Of a DNA stretch of 64,000 nt, positions 1 to 10,310 are shown piece by piece (within the stretch, counting starts at the first letter, position 1; each line of letters opens with the position of its first letter). Origin of the DNA: Cordylochernes scorpioides. Taxonomy: Eukaryota > Arthropoda > Arachnida > Pseudoscorpiones > Chernetidae. The position numbers were made by a program, and so were the translations under genes. The notes beneath the pieces were generated by a model. That model searched no databases. It saw only the letters and a program-made list of their open reading frames with translations, and had not been told where the DNA came from. The DNA is taken from positions 139,709,505 through 139,773,504 of the forward strand of contig CP092865.1 of assembly GCA_030710605.1 (NCBI GenBank), written 5' to 3'.

Positions 1-736
1 ATTAACATAATACTGCAAGATGGAACAAGCATCATAATCAAAGAAGGAGCAGGACAGATTTCGTCAAACTTCACTTGTGAACTGACAGCTATCTGGAAAG
101 CTCTTGATTTATGCCTTAACCAACCATCCCTGCATCAAGCAGAAGGAATTTTAATATACAGCGACTCCATATCCGCTCTAGAAGCAATTCAGAAGGGCAA
201 TACTAGAATCACACAGAAAATACACTCGTTACTTACCCAACTGGAATCATTGGAGAATAACTGCATTCTACAATGGATTCCTGCCCGTGTTGAGATCGGG
301 GTAATGAAATGGCAGTTGAATTGGCAAAGGAAGCCAGAAAGCTGAGCCAAAATAAAGAACAAATGTCAGTATTTGACGCTGATGCTTTGGCAAAATACAA
401 GATAATTAAACAAAAGATAAGAAAAGATCAAATATGTGAAATAAACTCTGAGAGAAAACTGACAAAAACTATAACAAGACTTAGAACAAAACATTATAAA
501 GGAATGAAAATACATCAAGATGGCACAAGAACCTATAGAACATGCAACAACTGTCCTGGTGTGAAACTAACACCTACCCACATATTCTCATTCCCGCAGC
601 CTTGCAGAAAATTGACATAGACCCAGAGCAGCAGCTTTATACATCCAAGATAGTGGACATTGCTGCTGCTGCTGTGATAGAAATGCATGGAGACATCTGA
701 GGCTATTTATTGGACACGACAAAAACAACAACGGCA
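1..736 (+). pseudogene. LINE 3' end: RNase H domain plus zinc-knuckle tail, broken
   Basis: Non-LTR retrotransposon remnant cut by the window start. Frame 1 from base 1 reads as RNase H: CELTAIWKALD holds the family glutamate, IYSDSISALEAI the aspartate, and QWIPARV is the block before the last catalytic residue. A frameshift near 295-305 moves the reading to 309-620, which starts MAVELAKEARKLS; the usual final aspartate of this block is V here. The C-terminal knuckle CNNCPG...HIFSF has lost its last cysteine, and a short deletion follows at about 594 relative to the sister copy at 27775-28160. The DNA beyond the stop ends in a CAA-rich tail (715-736), as LINE 3' ends do. RNase H would remove the RNA strand of the cDNA hybrid. 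This copy is dead. Clade (I/Jockey-like) is inferred. Confidence 0.8.
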
Positions 737-1414
737 TTCCAGAGTAAAATAAATTATCAGAGATAGATACATATTTTTCAAATGAATTAAAATAAACATA
801 ATCGATACTGAGTGAGAGTTGAATTGATAATATCAGAAATTTATTATCTTCGGAAACAAACCGTATCTAAAATATCAATTTTCTTTTTGCTACATGTTTT
901 AATTTGCATTTACCTATTTTACATATCTCTGATTGTATTTGAAAATCGTTAACCAATTCTTCATACTTTTGGCGAAGTGGTGTTTTATTAATTTGTTATT
1001 TGATATTATTAGGGTTCTTTCCTGGTATTCAAAAAGGAAAAATACGTGTCGGTCAGTTATATTTTTCAATTTATCAAATAATTTGGCCGCTGAATCTCTG
1101 ATTCTGGTAGAGCGCCATCTGGCGAATAAAATTGTAACTAAAATCAATTTCGAATTTTTCATTATTTGCCATAAAAAATCCCATTGCATCCTGAACACAA
1201 TGGTGTTTACCGCATTGCTCTAGCGCAAATATTCGGGGAGTTATTAATTTTTAAAGTTGTGCGGGACTTTTGGATCACCCTGTATATATATATATATTAT
1301 ATAAACATCATATACAAGGCTAGATTTTGCATAATGTACAAATATATTTTATACAGTTAGTTTGTATTTATATATTGAATATATATAAAAATCTTATGCC
1401 CATAGTTTGCTTAA
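737..1414. other. AT-rich spacer with one possible terminal inverted repeat
   Basis: No gene seen. Two overlapping 94-96 aa open frames on opposite strands (914-1223) have no recognisable motif and look like chance. At 1258-1290 the text GGGACTTTTGGATCACCCTG followed by TATATA resembles the end of a mariner-type element, but no partner end was found nearby. 1290-1414 is TA-rich. Confidence 0.5.
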
Positions 1415-1580
1415 TATACAATTTCTAAGGTTACACCCTTCAGTGTGGCATATGAAAGCAGAATGATCCAATACGTCTGGTAGATTAAATTGACGAAACC
1501 GCTGGGAGGGTTCACCACTGATGAACCAAGCCCTCTCACTACTTTTTTCATCGCAGTAAGGACAGTAGAAGTTTGATTTA
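1415..1580 (+). repeat. Module repeat, copy 1
   Basis: First copy of a dispersed module found more than ten times in this window. Ordered blocks: a GGTAGATTAAA-type block (1479-1489), CGAAACCGCTGGGAGGG (from 1494), TTCACCACTGATGA (1510-1523), a CCTCTC block, then GCAGTAAGGACAGTAGAAG (1553-1571). The closing block is the inverted form of the CTTCTACTGTCC block that opens minus-strand copies, so the module behaves as a short inverted-repeat element. No coding potential. Confidence 0.75.
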
Positions 1581-2003
1581 TTTGTGAAAAGAAACATTCC
1601 TGCTTAAATGCTTTCATTTGTTATAAACATATTGAATATTGTGTTTGTTTTATTTTAGGAATTATATTGACTGATATTTGTTTACAAAAATTAAAAGCTA
1701 CGTAAAAAACGTTGCTATATTTAAAACACATTTTCAATAATTCTAAAGGCCCTCTCTTCTTTCAATACGTTACATTTTAGCTTTTTCGAGAAATAAGATA
1801 CAACTTCTTCAATTTCTGTATACTTCTTTAGGTAATAAAAAACCTTTCATATCACTTTTATATCAAAACCTAACTCGTAATGTATTCAGCCTTTATAAAC
1901 ATTCAATGTTTATATATATATAGAAGAGAGATCGAATACTAAATAAATGTGGAAAAATATCTCTGCTTACTTGTGTTTATCTTTTTTATATTACATAAAT
2001 ACA
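1581..2003. other. AT-rich spacer, nothing recognised
   Basis: No open frame, repeat or RNA signature was recognised here apart from short TA runs near 1912-1922. Confidence 0.5.
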
Positions 2004-2047
2004 CTCATAGATAAAACTTAAGGAAGTTGTACCTTTTAGCATGTATA
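2004..2047 (+). mobile_element. Mariner-like MITE, left part (split by LTR element)
   Basis: Starts with the terminal inverted repeat ACACTCATAGATAAAACTTA and runs through AAGGAAGTTGTACC to TTTTAGCATGTATA. The rest of the MITE (TGTATATTGGGATTCAGACA onward) resumes at 7187, so the LTR retrotransposon between them inserted into an existing MITE. Confidence 0.75.
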
Positions 2048-2921
2048 TGTAATAAGTTGAGGTCTGGTAGCCTCTTGTAGAATCCTGTCGACTCTCTGTA
2101 ATAAGTTGAGGTCTGGTAGCCTCTTGTAGAATCCTGTCGACTCTCGCTATATGCTGTGGTAACCGGTGGTCAAACCTGTAGTAGCCGAGAGGGACAGTCA
2201 GGGCGTGGAGAGTTTTCCAGTACCTCTCTGCACTTTGGAAGACCTTTAACAGTTTTCACAGAGTACAGGCAGTCGTGGTCGAGGCAGAGTGGAAAGCTTG
2301 GGAACCACACACACAAAACGAAGAGACACAGCTGAAGTAGGAAAGTTCCATGAACAGATAGGAGTTGAGCTAAGCAAGATGGAGATATAGAGTTCTTACT
2401 GTTTTACATGGCGATGATGTGGACCTGGCTACAAGCGACAAGGGCTTGCGCCGACGGTGAAGAGACTAACTGCGGACTAACTCTTGTCGGCTAAAACCGA
2501 GGTGTTTATATACCATTCTCGAGGAGGGGGGGGGAGACATCTGCGAATTTGAACTTTGAACGTCTGGGGCATTCTGCACCCTTTGGACCAGATGGCAACG
2601 GGCTGCCGAATTCCTTTTCAGGGTTGTTGGATTGTCTGAGAATGTGAACTTTGAACGTCTGCACCCTTTGGCCTTGATGGCAACGACTCGCTAAATTCCT
2701 CTTCAGGATTGTTGGGTTTCTCTCTCGATCTTAGACGTTTTTGAATTTCTCAATCTTGCTTTAACTTAGCTCTTAATCTATTACATAGTTTTATTTATTT
2801 GTCTTTAATTTGTACAAAGTACATTACATATGGCGATGCAATATAGTTGTGTTTCTATATACAACACGACAATCTTGTTATAAGTAGTTATACAATATAG
2901 GGTTGTTGGTTTAAATTACCA
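2048..2921 (-). repeat. 3' LTR (element sense is minus)
   Basis: 874 bp. Plus-strand ends are TGTAATAAGTTGAGG and TTTAAATTACCA. It is nearly identical to the LTR at 6309-7180, differing by a few substitutions and a one-base change in a G run near 2525. The first 98 bases are two tandem 49-bp units, each with AGAATCCTGTCGACTCTC. High LTR identity suggests a fairly recent insertion. Confidence 0.85.
2505..2512 (-). promoter_or_regulatory. TATA box of the 3' LTR
   Basis: TATATAAA on the minus strand, followed 25-30 bases downstream by AGTTAGTCC, an initiator-like sequence. The same arrangement occurs in the other LTR. Confidence 0.6.
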
Positions 2922-5905
2922 TAGATGAGCCCCGGGAGTGAAAGGGTTTATCCGGGTTTAAACGGGTAAAGCCTCTCTAACACAGGTAAGTAATTAAAAA
3001 ATCTTTTAATTAATTTAAACTGTGAGGGTTAAAAAGGGCTATAACAAGATGTTCGTTTGTTATATCTGAAAATTGTAAAAAATACAACTTATGTTTAATT
3101 TAAAAGTTATGATATTCATAGAAAAGAGAAATTAAGATAAAACCTTTGTTTGATAAAAAATAATGATGATGTTTTAAGAGATTGTTGGCGGGCGTTGGAA
3201 AGGGTTAGTGGTTAAAGAATATGCAATTGTAAGTATTACACAGGTAATCAAATACTTAGGTCCAGGTGCAAAGCGAGGATATAGACTTGTGTGTCTTCCG
3301 AGGCAATGTTTCACCTGTGATCCTGTATAAGGGTTACAGTGCTTTGTCACAATTGTAGGGTTATTGCGTTGAAAAGCTGTTGAAGAACAAGTTGTTCATT
3401 AATATGATTGAAAGGGGTGAAATGGAGTCATGCGTTAAGTAGAATTGTTGTAGCGACAGTAGGTGATCTGACTTGACTTAAAAGGTTGATTGTGGTCCGC
3501 TAGAGCTAAAAAATTTGAGTTGTGAGAGTTGTGGACGCTTTGTGTTTGCGTGGGTGATTATGCTCTAGGGATGATTGTAGTAAACTTTTGAAACGTGTTC
3601 AAGGCCAGAAGTTGGGATTTTTAATTCTGGGGAACTTTGATCAAATAGTTTGTTGAAATTATGAAATCAAAAAATTGTCAAGCAGTACTATCGTTTTTCT
3701 ACGTTGATGTGAAGCAATGACTAAGAAGATAGTAGTGTAAAGTACACTGAAGTGGTTAGAGAAATAGATTGTTGTATGCCCGAAAGTTAATGATAACATA
3801 GTCATTTTATAAAAAGGCATAAAACAAATATAAAATGAATAAAATATAGAAATATCATTGTGGTTGAATAAAGTTTAAGTGGATAAAATCAAACAATCAA
3901 TATATAAAAGTGATAATAATGAAGAATTAAAGTGATTTTTGACAACAAATATATCTTTTGTAATACTAAAATAATATTATGAAAAAATAAAATTGATTTT
4001 TTTTATATATAATGTAGGATTAAAAACTAGTGATTATATAATTGAAAGGCAAAAAATAAAAAATAAAAAATAAAATATTTTATACAAAAAAAACAGAATA
4101 TAAGTAAAGATTGTGATCTCAATTTAACATGTAAAATGTTTGATATGTAGAAAAAAAATAGAGATTTACACAGGATTAAAATATCAAAATGTTCAATTTA
4201 AGGTAGGTCTTGTTCAAATTCAAATATCTAAATGTTTAAAAGTTGGGTTAAGATATCGACTGTAGAAAAATGTGTGGAATTAAAAGGAATGCGGGACATG
4301 GGGATGGAAGGACTGGGGGCCTCTGGGGGGAAGAGTGGCGATAGATTTAGGTGACGCGGCATGGTGTCTCGAGAGTATGTTAACTAGTGTCCATTTTTAT
4401 GCTTATTTTGGGTAAGAGAGCGTGCTATCTCTCTAGTTCTAGTTATTTCGGGGTATGGATTAAGATGAATTATTAGATCTGTGTGGATAACATTGAACAT
4501 TAAATAGGTGGGTGGAAAATTTGTGACAGAATGGGGTGTGTTATTAGAAATTTGCGGATTTTTTCTGAGGTAAAAGCGGGCGCTCTGTCAGATAACAGAC
4601 ATTTTGGAAATCCTTGTTGTAGTACAGTTTTGAGAGTTTGAATGTACGTTAGGGTACTGGTTTACTGGTTAAACTCCCTTTGAGAGTGGTGAAAGCTTGT
4701 TGGTAGTTTTATGGTGTATTTGAAAGAGGTAGTTTTCTCGGTTTTCGTAAGTGCTGTGTATCGACATTGTTGCGGAAAAAAAAAATGTTATTCAATGATG
4801 TCAGGTTTAGATGTGGGTAAAAGTGCGACTTTCGACGTAGCCACGCTTTGGGATGAAATGTGTCACAGGCATGAAGGCGTCTTTGGCCTGTTAAGTGAGA
4901 AAAATTGTTGTGTTTCGCTTTGTGACACTAGTGAAGTGAATTGAATGGAAAGGTGTCACGTGAAGTCGTTGTTGGTACAAAATCTAACCTGTTTCACCAT
5001 GAATAACAAATTTACTAGTCCTGAGTGGTGGTTGTACAAAACACATCGAGATATCTTGGTTGTTAGTGATTGTGGCACGTTTAGTGGCGACGGAGCTTGT
5101 GTTGCTCGAATTCGATTTGTTGCTAAGTCGCGCGCTAATAGATGGTGGCCAATTGTAGAAAGTGATGGGAAGTGTGTTGTAGTTTGTTGAGAGAGATGTG
5201 TGGATAATTAATAATTATGCATGTAAAAGGAAAGGACGAGGGAGTGAAACTATGTTGGGATTTAATGATTGTAATAGTTTTGGAAGACTGTGACTTAATT
5301 TAGCTACTGACGTGGTAGTTGATGGGATTTTTATTTTTAACTTTTTGGGGAAAGATAGTTACTTTTTTAGTTGTGATTTTGAAGATATTGTATCTTTCGA
5401 TTTTTTGCAATTTAAAAAAAAAAATGCGTTTCACCTATGTTTATTAAAATTTGAATATATTTTTTTAAATCGTTGATTATGGTAGTGCAAATATTATCCT
5501 TGTAAAAGGGGTAATGGCGTTATAGTGACTTATAAATTGAATGGGGCGTTTATATAAAATATTGAACATAAAAATGATTTTTGCAAAGTTTTGAGCATTT
5601 GATTAAAAAATTGGTGTTTTGGTATAAAAATAAGATATTAAGAAAAACACACAAATAAGTTTAGAATTATGATTCGAGTAATTAAAAAAAAATAATGATT
5701 TTTTAAAAATGTAAAATTTGAAGTAATGAATTAAAATTTATAGGTTGCTTAAAATAAAGTAAAAATTGATAAATGGGGTTGTAAAAGGTTTAAAATTTGA
5801 ATTGAAATGATATAAAAATGGTAAAAATTGATTTTAAAATGATTACAGTGAAAATAAACATTAAATTTATGGAGAATCAAGTTGTGAGCATGAGGAGAAA
5901 GTTTT
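2922..5905 (-). other. Interior of the LTR element, no recognisable protein
   Basis: About 3 kb with marked strand asymmetry (plus strand G- and T-rich, C-poor). A sense-strand stretch around 4985-5160 is open for about 59 codons and rich in Ser, Asn and Thr, without any known retroelement motif. Antisense frames 4711-4944 and 4945-5190 are in the same frame and separated by one TGA; I do not recognise them and regard them as chance products of the low-C composition. Poly-A/T runs are frequent from 3950 to 4200 and 5400 to 5850. Confidence 0.5.
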
Positions 5906-6091
5906 TTAAAAACTCACAGTTTTGAGGATTGTTCCGTCAGGATACTTGGTCTTTGGTTGTCGTCCTACTGATGACGTGGAAGACGCTCCAAGTAGAGCTT
6001 GTAGAAGCTTGTAACTTCTGTTTGGTGACGGCGGCATGTTTTCAATCCTGGAAGATGGTTGCGTTGTAAGGCCGAAGGGGGAAAGTCTCAC
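5906..6091 (-). CDS. Short exon-like ORF near the 5' side of the LTR element
   Basis: A 61-codon frame on the sense strand of the LTR element, beginning MRLSPFGLTTQPSSRIENMP and rich in Ser, Pro and Thr. Base use is more balanced than in the rest of the interior. The coding stretch meets ACTGTGAGT, a good splice-donor match, 15 bases before the stop codon, so it may be a leader exon or the start of a gag-like frame rather than a complete protein. A second donor-like AAGGTAAGA lies upstream on the sense strand, near 6252-6262. No known domain. It could also be a chance frame in a G+C-richer patch. Confidence 0.3.
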   Translation of the reverse strand: MRLSPFGLTTQPSSRIENMPPSPNRSYKLLQALLGASSTSSVGRQPKTKYPDGTILKTVSF

Positions 6092-6283
6092 CGGCTTATT
6101 TTGCGGGATTTTCGGCTGTGTCGTTGGAGGGGGAGATTGCTTGCTCCTGATATATAGTCTCTTGTTGGGGAAGAGATTGATAGGTCGTTTAGTTGGAATG
6201 GCGGCGGGCTTGTTCCTCCATCTTTGCTCTTCTCTCTTTTCTATCTGTACAGTCTTCTTACCTTCTTCACTGTGGTGTCCTTC

Positions 6284-6308
6284 GTTTGGGTTATCCTGTC
6301 GACTCTCT
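6284..6308 (-). other. Probable primer-binding site, tRNA 3'-end complement
   Basis: Directly inside the 5' LTR the sense strand reads GAGAGTCGACAGGAT. Its complement, ATCCTGTCGACTCTC, looks like the T-arm and acceptor 3' strand of a Leu- or Ser-type tRNA without the terminal CCA. The same word recurs within the LTR end as 49-bp duplicated units. The tRNA identity is inferred; the TGG expected from CCA is absent. Confidence 0.45.
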
Positions 6309-7180
6309 GAAATAAGTTGAGGTCTGGTAGCCTCTTGTAGAATCCTGTCGACTCTCTGTAATAAGTTGAGGTCTGGTAGCCTCTTGTAGAATCCTGTCGA
6401 CTCTCGCTATATGCTGTGGTAACCGGTGGTCAAACCTGTAGTAGCCGAGAGGGACAGTCAGGGCGTGGAGAGTTTTCCAGTACCTCTCTGCACTTTGGAA
6501 GACCTTTAACAGTTTTCACAGAGTACAGGCAGTCGTGGTCGAGGCAGAGTGGAAAGCTTGGGAACCACACACACAAAACGAAGAGACACAGCTGAAGTAG
6601 GAAAGTTCCATGAACAGATAGGAGTTGAGCTAAGCAAGATGGAGATATAGAGTTCTTACTGTTTTACATGGCGATGATGTGGACCTGGCTACAAGCGACA
6701 AGGGCTTGCGCCGACGGTGAAGAGACTAACTGCGGACTAACTCTTGTCGGCTAAAACCGAGGTGTTTATATACCATTCTCGAGGAGGGGGGGGAGACATC
6801 TGCGAATTTGAACTTTGAACGTCTGGGGCATTCTGCACCCTATAGACCAGATGGCAACGGACTGCCGAATTCCTTTTCAGGGTTGTTGGATTGTCTGAGA
6901 ATGTGAACTTTGAACGTCTGCACCCTTTGGCCTTGATGGCAACGACTCGCTAAATTCCTCTTCAGGATTGTTGGGTTTCTCTCTCGATCTTAGACGTTTT
7001 TAAATTTCTCAATCTTGCTTTAACTTAGCTCTTAATCTATTACATAGTTTTATTTATTTGTCTTTAATTTGTACAAAGTACATTACATATGGCGATGCAA
7101 TATAGTTGTGTTTCTATATACAACACGACAATCTTGTTATAAGTAGTTATACAATATAGGGTTGTTGGTTTAAATTACCA
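6309..7180 (-). repeat. 5' LTR (element sense is minus)
   Basis: 872 bp, partner of 2048-2921. On plus it runs from TGAAATAAGTTGAGG to TTTAAATTACCA. It carries the 49-bp terminal duplication and extends at its left side into AGTCGACAGG-type primer-site sequence. Promoter elements are at 6765-6772. Confidence 0.85.
6765..6772 (-). promoter_or_regulatory. TATA box of the 5' LTR
   Basis: Minus-strand TATATAAA with AGAGTTAGTCC about 25-30 bp downstream (6734-6744). It would drive transcription leftward through the element interior. Confidence 0.6.
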
Positions 7181-7330
7181 TATATATGTATATTGGGATT
7201 CAGACAATAACTCTGAAAGATATTACAGTGACCTTTATTGAAGACACACGAGATAACCAAGTGTGAACAAAAAAATAGACGACCAGCACGATATATCAAT
7301 GTTTTCCACTTCCTTAAGTTATTTTCATTA
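7181..7330 (+). mobile_element. Mariner-like MITE, right part
   Basis: Continuation of the MITE begun at 2004. Contains GGGATTCAGACAATAACTC, the ATATTACAGTGACC block and CACTTCCTTAAGTT near the right terminus, which has lost its final bases. Confidence 0.7.
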
Positions 7331-7344
7331 GTGTAAACTAGTTA

Positions 7345-8055
7345 AATATGTGAATAGAGCTATTCATGAGTTTTTCTTCATGGCATGTACGACTGTGTGA
7401 GATAATATTCTCTTGTTATTCTTATCTTGAGAAAGATACACAGTACGAAAGTCGGTAATGAGTATTTACAAAGTTTAAATTACAGATATGAACAAGTATT
7501 TCAATTGAGCTGTTTATGAGTTTCTCCGTGGCATTTAGGACTGTGGGATAACATTCTCTAGTTATTCCCATATTTAGAAAGATTCAGTATCAGTACAAGA
7601 TCCAGTAAGAAAGTCTAGGATGAGTATATTTAGAAAGTGTTTATATCATAAATATGAATAGAGCTGTTTATGTGTTTCTCCGTGGCATGTGCGACTGTGG
7701 GATAATACCCTCTAGTTTTATATTCCCATCTTGAGAAAGATATACAGTACGAAAGTCTGTGATGAGTATTTACAGTTTTTATATTCCAGTCATGAACAAG
7801 TGTTTGAATTAAGTTATTTATGTGTTTCTCCATGGAATATAGGATTGCTCTATCTAGTTATTCCTACTTGAAAAAGAGACACAGTACGAAATTTTAGGAT
7901 AAGTCATTAAAAATGTTTATCTTTCTAATGCAGACATGAACAAGTATTTCAATTAAGTTATTTATGTGTTTCTCTATGGAATGTAGGATTGTTCTCTAGT
8001 TATTCCCATCTTGAGAAAGAGACACAGTACGAAAGTCTGTGACGGGTACATGGCG
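7345..8055 (+). repeat. Tandem repeat, unit about 147 bp, almost five copies
   Basis: The anchor GAGCTGTTTATGAG, or AAGTTATTTATGTG, starts at about 7362, 7507, 7663, 7810 and 7956, giving steps of 145-156 bases. Units share a TTTCTCCGTGGCATGTAGGA-type block and CACAGTACGAAAGTC. Copies are diverged and partly deleted. The 67-aa minus frame at 7630-7833 is a by-product. Confidence 0.8.
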
Positions 8056-8370
8056 TGGGACAGGGATAATGAGAAAGAGCCGTGATGAAGATTGATCACG
8101 TATTTATTCCACGTCTTTTGTTTCTATAGCAACGGCGTTTTTTTAATCTCCTAGCTTGTTTTTTAAGGAAAAGACAAGAACACCGCTTCTTAGAGGATCG
8201 ATTACAGGTACTGATCTTTGTCGAGATAAAAGTTCCAATCACTCTTGTTTTCTTTCTTCATTTATTCTGAATAGAATAGCACCAAGAAAGTAAAATTGTA
8301 TTGGGATCAGGTGAATAAATTAAGAAAAATACATCTCCTTATCATCAATAAATAGGTTAATCCCTTAATA
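8056..8370. other. Spacer with a partial H1 repeat
   Basis: No gene. At 8298-8330 the words GGGATCAGGTGAATAAATTA and AGAAAAATACATCTCC are an edge of the dispersed H1 repeat described at 12890-13065. Confidence 0.5.
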
Positions 8371-8562
8371 GAATGTTCAATTCAATAAGCTTGAGGGATG
8401 AGTATCTTCTTGCAAACAAATTTATTACTAAACTTTCGGGCTCAACGGCCCTTCGACAGCGTAGCGTAGTTTTACCTGTCGAAGAGCCGTCGAGCCCGAA
8501 AGCTTGTAATAAATTTGTTTGCAACAAGATACTCATCCCTCAAGCTTATTGATTTGAACATA
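8371..8562. mobile_element. Hairpin element A with variant hammerhead-like cores
   Basis: Near-perfect inverted repeat, with arms of about 85 bp around a short spacer near 8460-8478. Each arm, read outward from the centre, holds CTGTCGA, a paired stem (GGGCC...AGCCC type) and GAAAG, which is the order of a hammerhead core except that the invariant CUGANGA reads CUGUCGA. No coding. Probably a non-autonomous foldback element. Confidence 0.75.
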
Positions 8563-8707
8563 TCTCCTTATCTTTCAACTAAAATTCCTAATGGGACATG
8601 CGTCATCAATAAAAAGATAAATATAAGAAATTTTAAATATATTTTAATTATTTCATAATATTGGCTAAATACCTTTTACAAGAGAAGGAATCGCCTGATA
8701 TTATCTT
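8563..8707. other. Short AT-rich spacer
   Basis: Nothing recognised between two hairpins. Confidence 0.5.
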
Positions 8708-8880
8708 GAAGAAGGAACAAAAGTTAACGGAGTTTCTTTTATTAAAGCTGTAAATTCGGCAAGATTTTGGACTGACGTCCTTCGACAGGAAAGTTGTCTG
8801 TTGAAGGACGTCAAAGTCCGAAAACTTGCCGAATTTATAGCTTTAATAAAAGAAACTCCGTTAACTTTTGTTCCTTCTTC
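8708..8880. mobile_element. Hairpin element B with variant hammerhead-like cores
   Basis: Inverted repeat with arms of about 80 bp and a spacer of about 8 bp. Read outward, the right arm holds CTGTTGA, AGGAC...GTCC and GAAAAC; the left arm holds CTGTCGA and a decayed AAAA in place of GAAA. Same architecture as element A with a different arm sequence. Confidence 0.75.
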
Positions 8881-8916
8881 TAAATACCCTTTCTTGAGAA
8901 TACCAAGAATTTTTTA

Positions 8917-9142
8917 AGAAAAAGGAATCTCCTTATCGTGCAACTGAAAGTTGCTGATGGCTTGCGCCATCTATTGGAATAAATATCAACTATTCTCGTT
9001 GATTTTTAATTATTCCAAAATTGGCCAAATACCCATTCTTGATTAAACGATAAAAAACAACGAGAATAGTTGATATTTATTCCAATAGATGGCGCAAGCC
9101 ATCATCAACTTTCAGTTGCACGATAAGGAGATGTCTTTTTTC
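8917..9142. mobile_element. Hairpin element C (inverted pair of H1 repeats)
   Basis: Arms CTCCTTATCGTGCAACTGAA... and its complement, spacer about 55 bp. Each arm contains GATGGCTTGCGCCATC, itself a 6-bp stem with a TTGC loop, next to CAACTGAAAGTTG. These are two H1 repeats placed head to head. Confidence 0.75.
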
Positions 9143-9330
9143 ATAATTTATGCACCTTATCCCAGTACAATATTACATTTGTACTATTTTTTCACCAAGA
9201 ATTTATTATGGAATAATTCAAACGATTAGTATATATTTATTCCGATAGATGGTGCAAGCCATTAGCAACTTTCATTCACCTGATCAGTAAATGCCTTTTT
9301 CTTAATTAAATAACTGGATCCCATTACAAT
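9143..9330 (-). repeat. H1 repeat, diverged half copy
   Basis: Contains the CAGTACAATATTACATTTGT block, then GATAGATGGTGCAAGCCATT and a GCAACTTTC block. It is a single-arm copy of the family in hairpin C. Confidence 0.6.
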
Positions 9331-9818
9331 TAAGCTATTATATCAGACAGTGTGTAGAAGAATTTTTTTATATATTTAAGAGAAAATATATATACATGAA
9401 AAAATAATAGAAAAAAAATAGGGTTTTGCCATCTGAAAAAGCACATGTGCTTTTGGTGGTGTGCTGTGTGCTGGTCAGGATATGCCTTTTTTATTTTTAA
9501 TATATATATATATATATATATATGACATAATAAAAATCATATTTTTATTATTCATTAATATAATTATAATTTAAATAATCATAGAATTAACACAGAGTTA
9601 ATTTTTTTAAATCCTTAACAAAAGGAGTACAACGCAATATTGTTTTTTGTTTATACTTAGAATATCATATAGAATTGTATGTATGCAAACTGTTTTGTTC
9701 TTAAAATATAATCATTAAAATAAATTCAATTTTGGATATAAAGTTATCATTTTCAATTCAATCCACGACTGCATGAATGAATTGGTAACGTACCTAAAAT
9801 ACATCTTTTTTTTACGAC

Positions 9819-9844
<26 letters not shown>
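9331..9844. other. AT-rich DNA with two TA microsatellites
   Basis: TA runs at about 9499-9523 and 9820-9844. No gene or other repeat recognised. Confidence 0.6.
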
Positions 9845-9850
<6 letters not shown>

Positions 9851-10000
9851 ATACTTAAAGTTTCACCGCATAAGTTTATTTTATTTGTGAAAAATCAATA
9901 TTTATTTCAAAGAGAAATATCTAATATTTCTCTTTGAAATAAATATTGATCTTTCACAAATAAAAGAAACTTATGCGGTGAAACTTTAAGTATTGCTTTA
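9845..10000. mobile_element. Hairpin element D
   Basis: Inverted repeat with arms of about 75 bp and a 4-base turn at 9920-9923. Arm motifs CACCGCATAAGTTTATTTTA and TCAATATTTATTTCAAAGAG are shared in diverged form with hairpin I at 30568-30865. No hammerhead core seen. Confidence 0.75.
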
Positions 10001-10052
10001 TAATCATATACGCCGCAGTCCTTTATAATATATATATATATAAAGAGACAAG

Positions 10053-10117
10053 TGTCGCCTCTCCCGTCAAAATAGACGTCAAAACTTGACGTCATCTATT
10101 TTGACAGGAGAGGCGAC
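10053..10117. repeat. Hairpin element E
   Basis: Perfect-looking 65-bp palindrome whose arms begin GTCGCCTCTCC and contain AATAGACGTC. The same arm text appears in single orientation at 61327-61350 and 61650-61680 and as a hairpin at 38561-38662. Confidence 0.7.
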
Positions 10118-10124
10118 CTTTGTT

Positions 10125-10270
10125 GGATCAGGTGAATAAATTAAGAAAAAAGACATCACAAGAAACGGTATTTGGCCAAACCTGGAATAATTAAAAATCA
10201 ACAATAGTTGATATTTGTACCGATAGATGCAACTTTTAGCCGCATGACCAGGAGATTCCCTTTTTGTTAA
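10125..10270 (+). repeat. H1 repeat copy
   Basis: Begins GGATCAGGTGAATAAATTAA, then GGCCAAACCTGGAATAATTA and AACAATAGTTGATATTTG, and ends with a diverged GATAGATGC block. Confidence 0.6.
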
Positions 10271-10310
10271 TTAATAAAAGGCCAATTATACGTAATTTAT
10301 ACTTAAGACA

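Larger units (their letters stand above)
2048..7180 (-). mobile_element. LTR retrotransposon, non-autonomous or decayed
   Basis: Two long direct repeats (2048-2921 and 6309-7180) flank a 3.4-kb interior. Both start TG and end CA. Orientation is read from the minus strand: each LTR has a TATATAAA box with an initiator-like AGTTAGT about 25-30 bp downstream, and the DNA next to the right-hand LTR can be read as a primer-binding site. The interior has no gag, protease, reverse transcriptase or integrase motif I can recognise. It is strongly biased: on plus it is rich in G and T and very poor in C, so the sense strand is A/C-rich. A plus-strand frame at 4711-5190 interrupted by one TGA is antisense and unrecognised. 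Length and lack of coding fit a LARD-like non-autonomous element. No clear purine tract is seen next to the 3' LTR. The flanks are TA-rich, so the target duplication (TATA or similar) is ambiguous. Confidence 0.8.

Noticed and set aside
1258..1290. Complete mariner element on the left side
   Set aside because: Only one end-like word was found; no inverted partner or transposase within reach.
4711..5190. Gene with an in-frame TGA (possible recoding)
   Set aside because: It is antisense to the LTR element, in a C-poor region where open frames arise easily, and has no recognisable motif.
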